Assembly: GCA_030248065.1 (NCBI GenBank)
Contig: JASAMV010006194.1
Coordinates: 99,173 to 163,172, forward strand
Direction: 5' to 3'
From: Rhynchonema sp. JSB1_4
Lineage: Eukaryota; Nematoda; Chromadorea; Monhysterida; Xyalidae
DNA length: 64,000 nucleotides
Shown piece by piece: positions 58,188 to 64,000 of the stretch. Made by a program: the position numbers and the translations under genes. Below the pieces are notes generated by a model. The model did not search any database and was not told the origin of the DNA. It worked only from the letters and a program-made list of their open reading frames with translations. Every line of letters begins with the position of its first letter. The stretch's first letter is position 1.

Positions 58188-59504
58188 TACCGTAAAAACC
58201 TAAATACAGCCCCCCGGAATAGAGCCCCCTCGTAATACAGCCCCCAAAAAGGGGTCAGTGAATTAATAGAGCCCCCGGAATAGAGCCCCCCCCTGAGTAA
58301 CATTCCCTATGCAGAGAGCGGTAGAGGTAAGAGATCGCCCCCCCCCCAAAAAAGTCCGGCGGCTCCCCCCTGAGTAACATTCCCTATGCAGTAGGTAGTC
58401 GGTAGTGTATTAAGGCTTGATAGTGGTGCACCGGAACACTTATGCACGTTTGTTGTTCGTTCAGAGCACATAATACGCCTCTTATTGACGAATAGACACG
58501 AATAAAACCCCTTTAGGGGTTTTTGGGGGGTATTTCTGGGAACAATTTTTCAGGTTCGGGTCAGTGAATTAATAGAGGCCCCCCAGAGGAGCCCCCCCGT
58601 AATAGAGCCCCCCAGTGATGTAGTTGGTCCGAGCAAGAAAGCTAGCTAGCTACCTGGAGGGGTCCGGCGTATACTTGCGGGCCGGAAAAAAAAACCTTTT
58701 TTTTTCGAAAAAAAACCGAAAAAAAACCGTTTTTTTCCGAGGCCCGGAAAAATACGTTTTTATTTTTCCGGAAATTTTTCCAAGTGGCAACTTTTGGGAA
58801 AAAAACCGTTTTTTTTCCAAAAATTTCCGAAATATTTTCAAAGGTTGCGAAAGGATGTTGTCAAAACCAATGTAAATCGGTGCTAAACAGTTCAAAATGA
58901 GCACTTTTTAATCTCCAGGTGCATTTTTAGCCTGTTTCAGGCCATTTCCAGACAAAATTTTCTCCAAAATAGGCGTTTTTGGACCATGGGTATCCTTAAG
59001 TACTGGAAAAATATTTGGAAAAAAAACGGTTTTTTCCGGAAAAAAACGGTTTTTTTTCCAAAAATATATTTTGCAGAAAAATACGCAAGTATAGTCCGGC
59101 GCAAGAAAGCTAGCTAGCTAGCCGGGTGCACCGATTTGGGGGGGGGCTATTGGTCCAGAAGTCAAAAACAGGGGTAAAACAATTGGTCGAAATTATGCTA
59201 AAATAAGCCTTAAAATGCGTATTTTTGTGCACGTGTGAGAAAATTTGAACGAATTTGACCATTTTGGCCCATAAAATGGTCATTTTGGCACTAAAATCAA
59301 CACTTTTTCTACTTGGTGACCGGAGCAAGAAAGCTAGCCAGCCAGTTTGGGGGCGTATGGGTTTCGGAGCAAGAAAGCTACCTAGCAGTTGGGGGTAATC
59401 CCCCCATACCCCTCCCCCCCAACCACATCACTGGAGCCCCCCAAAATGGGGTCAGTGAATTAATAGCGCCCCGGCCCCCCCCTTCTATTTAGGTTTTTAC
59501 GGTA
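58188..59504. mobile_element. Element with TACCGTAAAAACC ends, host of a nested hAT
   Basis: Starts TACCGTAAAAACCTAAATAC and ends ATTTAGGTTTTTACGGTA. Rich in AATAGAGCCCCC and CAGTGAATTAATAG words. It carries the hAT-like insertion 58613-59433; without it the element would be about 490 bp. Confidence 0.7.
58613..59433. mobile_element. hAT-like MITE nested in the TACCGTA element
   Basis: Ends CAGTGATGTAGTTGG and CCAACCACATCACTG are inverted. GAGCCCCC is repeated exactly at 58605-58612 and 59434-59441. Subterminal words GAGCAAGAAAGCTAGCTAGC occur at both ends and again in the middle (59099-59120), which suggests a second element or an internal duplication. Confidence 0.85.
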
Positions 59505-59723
59505 AATAACCCGGAAAAATTACCCACTATATATTTTTCGAGAAATCTCCCCGGTACGTTTTCGTTACAAGCCGTTCTTCGTCGTGACTGTGTGTTTTAT
59601 TTGATTCAGGCTGTTGTTTGAGCCTCTTCCTCTGTCTGACTCTGACACAGACACACACATTTTATTTTCTTTCTTATTTTCATTTCTCACGCCAACGACC
59701 AATTTCAGTTTCAAGACTGGTAT

Positions 59724-60439
59724 TAAAGGCAGTCTACGGGAGGTTGTCACCAGAGGTGGGAATCGGGCCGGGTTACCTCGGCCCGGCCCGGCCCGACGAG
59801 GTCCGGGGGTCGGCCCGGCCCGGCCCGACAGTTCGGGCCGGGAAGTCCGGCCCGGCCCGGCCCGACTTGGAAAAAAGTCGGCCCGGCCCGGCCCGGCCCG
59901 ATTTTTTCGGCCCGACTTTTTCTGATAACATTTTGAAGCAATTTTTTGGTGCAAAAATTACTGTTTTTTTGGTTTAAAAATACCTGATAATCATGGAAGT
60001 CGGTACTAATTTGCAGAATCGCGAGAAATTTTGGCAAATTTAGCCTAAAAAATTACGATTTTTTATTGAAATTCGATGATGTCGGGCCTTTTCGGGCCGG
60101 CCACCCCGGCCCGGCCCGGCCCGACATTCCGAAAAGTGCCGGCCCGATTCCCACCTCTGGTTGTCACTCAGCCCCCGAATACCGTAACCCACCGCAATCG
60201 AGATCGTTGCGAGACCCATGCTGATCGCTGCTTATCGACACGTGTATTAGAGGCAGCAAGCTGGAAATTGTCATCGTGCGCGTCGATCACCAAAACTTGG
60301 AAATGTTGGTTGGTGTTGGCGCTAACACGCAAAACATAGATAGAAAACAAAATGGTCTCGACACGATCCTTGCAGATCAAAATTACGGTGGGTTACGGTA
60401 TTCGGGGGCTGAGTGACAACCTCCTGTAGACTGCCTTTA
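59724..60439. mobile_element. Inverted-repeat element, host of the GGCCCG hAT
   Basis: The left arm (59724-59750 continuing at 60168-60196) and right arm (60387-60439) are inverted: both read TAAAGGCAGTCTAC, GAGGTTGTCACTCAGCCCCC and GAATACCGTAACCCACC, with one mismatch. The left arm is split by 59751-60159. The centre holds a short - strand frame without recognisable motifs. Confidence 0.75.
59751..60159. mobile_element. hAT-like MITE with GGCCCG repeats
   Basis: Ends CAGAGGTGGGAATCGGGCCG and its complement; CAGAGGTGGG is a classic hAT start. GTTGTCAC is repeated at 59743-59750 and 60160-60167. The uninterrupted right arm of the host element (60387-60439) shows the empty site with a single GTTGTCAC, which proves the insertion and the 8-bp duplication. 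Subterminal GGCCCGGCCCGGCCC runs lie at both ends around an AT-rich core. Confidence 0.92.
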
Positions 60440-60890
60440 CCTTTTGCTAAGCGTCCTACCAAATGGGACCCGCTTTTCACTTTGGCAAATGGGTTATAGA
60501 TCTCAGGAACCAGTGCCAAATATCCTAAACGATCATAATACACCTATCTCCTTTTGGGGTATTGGCTCAGGTGCTTGGAACAGTTTGTAATGATGTTCAA
60601 ATGCAAGGTATTGGTTCACTTCACATTGTTTACTGTACATCACGACATGATAAGATCGCAGCCGACCCTCATTGAAAAAATGCTTAACTTCTCCTCACAA
60701 TTGAGATTCCAAGCAAACACACTTCATGGCGCAGACATTGAATAACCGTATAAATTTGGTACAAGCAAAAGAAGAGAACATGGTGTTGCGGTGAGAGACC
60801 AACACAACGCGTGAAGTGAACTTGAATCAAAGGTGACAATCAGCGCAACCTTTTCTCAGGCGATGTTTCATAGCCGCCATACACAGAGCA
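60440..60890. other. 3' flank of the calmodulin-like gene
   Basis: No supported exon; TGAAACATC motif (as its complement) at 60862. Confidence 0.4.
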
Positions 60891-61940
60891 TCACGCAGTC
60901 ATCATTTTCACAAACTCTTCATAGTCGATCTCGCCATCCCCATTGATGTCGACTTCGTTCATGATTTCGTCAACCTGCAACGGTGATGAAAGTGCAAAAT
61001 CGGAAAGTTATTTGTGCACGCACTGTCAATCTTGGCCACTACCTCCTGATTAGTGAATTGTTCGCCCATTGTGGTCATGAAGTATCTGAATTCGTCCTCC
61101 GTGATCACCCCGTTGCCGTCGCGGTCGAACACCCGGAACGCGGCACGGATCATCTCGGTGTCGTTGTCCTCAAATTTTAGGCAGTTTGGGATAGTTCGGG
61201 GTCTCTGTGTAGTTCTTGCAATCAGCTTCGTGATGGCAGTATCGTCATTTTTCAAGTTTACCATCAGATTTTGGCATGCTCCGATTAGGCGACTAACAGC
61301 ACAAGTGTGCTGGCTCACGGCGGCATGAGGCGAGCATAAAAACGCAGCTGTGGTGTAGACATCTGGTGCAATCGCACCTACGATGATCTGGTGCACCGCC
61401 CGTCCATGAAAACAGACCGAAACGAGAGACAAATTCTGATATTGTGAAGCAAAATGCATCAAAATCGACATATTCATCACACAGTAATCAAGCAAAAACA
61501 GTGATTCCTCACAAAACAACATTATGTCTGTCACACCCCCATACTATACCTTGCATATCCTTTTCATCATGTGACAGAATTCATTGAAATCGATCGTGCC
61601 CGACCCGTCCACATCCACTTCATTCACGATGTCGATCAATTCCTGTTCGGTCGGGTTCTGGCCCAGTGCGCGCATGGCGATACCCAATTCGCGACTATCT
61701 ATCGAACCGCTGCCGTCCTGCCAAATTTTCATGAATTTACTTTCGCTGTTTTTTCCTATTTTCTTGAAATTAGGGGCTTCAAATGCTCGAGAAAATGTCT
61801 TAAACCTTGTCGAACAACGTGAAAGCCTCCTGGAATTCCTGTTTTTCGTCTTCATTGAGATCATTCATGTCGAACTGTTCCTGTTGTTTCTTGATTTGCG
61901 ATTTACGGAATCGTTCCGCGAATTCCTTGTCCTTGCTCAT
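60891..61940 (-). CDS. Calmodulin-like EF-hand calcium sensor (170 aa)
   Basis: Four phase-0 exons, 61806-61940, 61550-61717, 61043-61168 and 60891-60974, complete from ATG to TGA. About 40 residues of charged N-terminal extension ([20 protein letters not shown]) precede four EF-hands with loops [36 protein letters not shown] and [12 protein letters not shown]. Every loop keeps acidic residues at positions 1, 3 and 12, so all four should bind calcium. The body reads as calmodulin ([25 protein letters not shown]) and is closest, from memory, to nematode CAL-1, which also has an N-terminal extension. Calmodulins bind amphipathic helices of kinases, channels and motors. The extension and Met-poor helices argue against conventional calmodulin. 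The start has no competing upstream ATG in frame nearby. Confidence 0.88.
61169..61549. other. Intron 2 of the calmodulin-like gene
   Basis: 381 bp; open frames here run into exon 3 but the strong donor at 61549 and the EF-hand frame identify it as intron. Confidence 0.7.
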
Positions 61941-62162
61941 CGTTTAGGATTGCTTTGTTTCGTAATTTGCAGGTGTGCAGATAAATTGCCGCAGTTGATC
62001 CGGTGAAATGAAGAAAGCGAAATCTTGTTTTAGTCTATTTTATCTTCGAGTGGTTGAATTTTGATCCCAAAAGTGATACGATTGTGTGTGTGTCATCTGC
62101 ACAGATTGATTGCTGCATTCAACGAATGGCATTGGGAAGGAACCGTGCCTGAAACAACGATT

Positions 62163-62403
62163 ATGTATACTCTGACAATAGCTTTGGGAGAAACTTTTCA
62201 AACGGGATGCCTGATCCGCAAAGCTGATTATGCGTGTATTAGCTGCAGCGGTCACGTGACTGCCAATCACTCAACACACAAGTCTAACGTAGTGATTTGC
62301 GAATTGCTACGAAACTCAGCTGGCTGAGCGAGCTGCGTGTGCTTTACGGATCAGGCAACGCGTTTGAAAAGTTTCTCCCAAAAGTATTGTCAGAGTATAC
62401 ACA
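62163..62403. mobile_element. MITE with TGTATACTCTGACAATA ends
   Basis: Arms of about 60 bp (62163-62224 and 62340-62403) are inverted: both contain GTATACTCTGACAATA, TTTGGGAGAAACTTTTCAAA and TGCCTGATCCG. The ends are compatible with a TA target. Short unrelated centre. Confidence 0.75.
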
Positions 62404-63377
62404 ATTTATTTATAGTGTGCTCGCGTGCAAATCGGTCGCGCTCCAGCACGCGCGCAGATAAAATTAGATTCGCTTGATGTTTCAGCTCAACTGCGGGGAC
62501 CACATCGGTTTTCCGAAACTCCTCGTTGCAGCATGTAATTTCAAAGAGTCAACAAGGAAAGGGTGGCGAGGCGTTTACGAACACAAGTTGAAACAAACAA
62601 GTTCAGCAGCGCAGCATCGGATTACAATTGCATATGAAATTCTGCTCTTCACTACAGCTTCGATAACATCTGAGTAGTTTATGTTGCATTCAATATGCTG
62701 GTGCGACGTGACACAAGCGGCGTTAGTAGCTGGATCACATAACCACAAAACATTTGTTACAACTCAAACATTCCAAGTGGTCGGGTGAAATAAAAGGGAA
62801 AAACCACGGAGCAGAGGTGAGGTTTTCTAGATCAAAGAAGTGAAACCACTCAACATTACACATTGTTGTGCAATAACGCTTTCTCAAAAATATACCAATC
62901 TACTGTACTGTATGTAAGTATTACATATCCACGATACACAAAGCTCACACTGTAGGCGCTTTTTCACTTGGAAAATGTTGACACAAAAGATGCATAGTAC
63001 AGAAGTTTTAGAATCGGCAGAACTACAGAATACTTGGAAAAAGAAAACAGGTGCACGAGGCTTTCTGCTGTGTATTTTTTTCATTTCGAGTCCAGAAATT
63101 TTGGCACCAGAAGCGCAACCAAAACTGCGTTTTTTTGGTAAAATCGGCACACGGTACATGTACCTGGGCAGTTCAGTTCCTGTTGCAGCCAGTTCTATGC
63201 TTCTGGTTTTTGAACTGCATCAGAATTCGACACTCACCAGTGATTCCAACGTTTGCAAAAACATTCAAGTAAACGCGCGCAAGTGTCCATAAAGAATGGG
63301 AAGCATCACAAAGTAAGGGTTGCAACCAAATGCATCACTGCTCCATACAAAACAGCGGGTAAACGGCTCGATGGGTT
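62404..63377. other. No gene recognised
   Basis: Open frames at 62474-62677 and 62975-63292 lack domains, signal peptides and convincing splice sites. Confidence 0.4.
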
Positions 63378-63647
63378 TTGGCTCCAATGAAATTGTTCGT
63401 TTTGAGTGGTTCGGCTTTGAAAACAGAATGCACTGACCAGGATGAAGTTTCGGCAATCAACAAGCTCGAGGAACAATCAGGCCCCCCCCCACCCCGAGTA
63501 CACGCCTGCCTGCCTGCCTGTCTCTCACGTGGGAGCGCGTGCGGAATGCTTGGGTTGGGTCAAGAGAATGTCTGCTGTGGCTTGGTAAACTGCGGGCTAA
63601 AAGATTTCTCGATGAATTTTAAATGTACCAAACGCTTCTACACTTAA
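63378..63647 (+). CDS. Candidate Cys-rich (knottin-spaced) peptide frame
   Basis: The frame ends TAA at 63647. Its last 45 residues hold six Cys spaced C-x6-C-x9-C-C-x4-C-x9-C, preceded by another Cys three residues before the first. That spacing is the inhibitor-cystine-knot pattern used by many secreted peptides, not only toxins. An exon could begin after AACAATCAG near 63480. There is no good signal peptide at the nearest ATG (63378), so the 5' end is unknown. A competing reading uses the GTAAAC inside it as a donor. Coding status is a guess. Confidence 0.3.
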   Translation: MAPMKLFVLSGSALKTECTDQDEVSAINKLEEQSGPPPPRVHACLPACLSRGSACGMLGLGQENVCCGLVNCGLKDFSMNFKCTKRFYT

Positions 63648-63678
63648 CCATATTAAAATTATTGTATAATTGTTTTAG

Positions 63679-63872
63679 TGCCGCGAGTTGGCCTTAACAA
63701 AACTATTTGCCCTCGTAACGACTATGGTTCGGGAACGGTTTGTCCCGTCACGGCCTTTAGGGGTTTGAAAATCAAAAAGTATGCATATATGGTAGTGTAT
63801 GATTTATCGCGGTGTATTGAGTCCAAATACAACGCTGTCAGATCTAACACGGGAAAGAAAATTAGAATTTAG
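63679..63872 (+). CDS. Probable terminal exon of an unknown + strand gene
   Basis: Follows a TTTTAG acceptor and stays open to TAG at 63870. Reads GLNKTICPRNDYGSGTVCP, then a basic Tyr-rich segment (KIKKYAYMVVYDLSRC) and ends GKKIRI. No family recognised; upstream exons not identified. Confidence 0.35.
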
Positions 63873-64000
63873 TGTTCAGTGTCAGGCGGTGTACTGAAAA
63901 AATGGGAAATGCTGGGTTACGGTAGCAACATAAGCTGATATCGCAAACTAAGTTTATGATTCGTTACTACACTTAAATAGCTTCACTTTTGTGCCAATAT

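Noticed and set aside
59565..60037. Arg/Gly/Pro-rich open frames on both strands
   Set aside because: Translations of GGCCCG subterminal repeats; transposon DNA.
61169..61534. Long - strand frame extending the third calmodulin-like exon upstream
   Set aside because: It reads through an intron; the EF-hand alignment and the strong donor at exon 2 place the border at 61168.
63378..63647. Calling the Cys-rich frame a toxin
   Set aside because: Cystine-knot spacing occurs in many non-toxic peptides; no signal peptide, homology or expression evidence.
1..64000. CRISPR arrays, bacterial operons, rRNA or tRNA genes
   Set aside because: No regularly spaced repeats of that kind, no ribosome-binding-site architecture, and no tRNA-like A and B boxes found on reading both strands.

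Overview
This is a stretch of eukaryotic nuclear DNA. Genes are split by many short introns with GT donors and TTTCAG/TTGCAG acceptors, and the rest is dense in small DNA transposons. It is most likely a nematode. The gene at 3136-3752 encodes a DB cysteine module, a family known mainly from nematodes. The EF-hand gene at 60891-61940 resembles nematode cal-1. Recognisable orthologues (ABCD3, SARAF, WASHC3, BORCS5, a DOCK6/7/8-type DOCK) confirm an animal. No rRNA, tRNA, CRISPR or bacterial-type operon was seen. All exon models are hand-made from splice signals and phase; boundaries may be off by one or two bases.

Layout. 1-8065: an imperfect tandem duplication of a beta-propeller-like gene (+) and the 3' part of a DB-module gene (-). 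The second copy has lost many bases at both ends. 8066-14030: two unidentified + strand genes, a small secreted-protein gene (-) whose only intron holds a mariner-like element, and a 1-kb element with perfect 216-bp inverted ends. 14770-15618: a GC-rich Harbinger-like element. 15994-20509: three - strand genes, two of them paralogous B-box-like zinc proteins flanking a C2H2/proline-rich gene. 21195-26019: a complete peroxisomal transporter ABCD3 (-). 26880-29018: a SARAF-like gene (+) with a transposon inside its coding sequence. 30543-31302: a small membrane protein (-). 31321-34535: mostly gene-poor, with two related MITEs.

34536-55807 is a co-directional - strand block: DOCK, an unknown gene, BORCS5 and WASHC3, with only 50 bp between the unknown gene and BORCS5. 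BORCS5 (lysosome positioning) and WASHC3 (endosomal actin) both act on endolysosomes. An intron of DOCK carries, on the opposite strand, a protamine-like Arg/Ser-rich gene. 55900-60440 is a nest of transposons, several with exact 8-bp target duplications of the hAT type. 60891-61940 is a calmodulin-like gene. The end of the window has a MITE, a Cys-rich open frame and a terminal exon of an unknown gene.

The main theme is transposon biology: at least six hAT-like non-autonomous elements with perfect 8-bp duplications. Several carry copy-specific subterminal repeat words around a shared core. One interrupts SARAF and one is nested inside another element.
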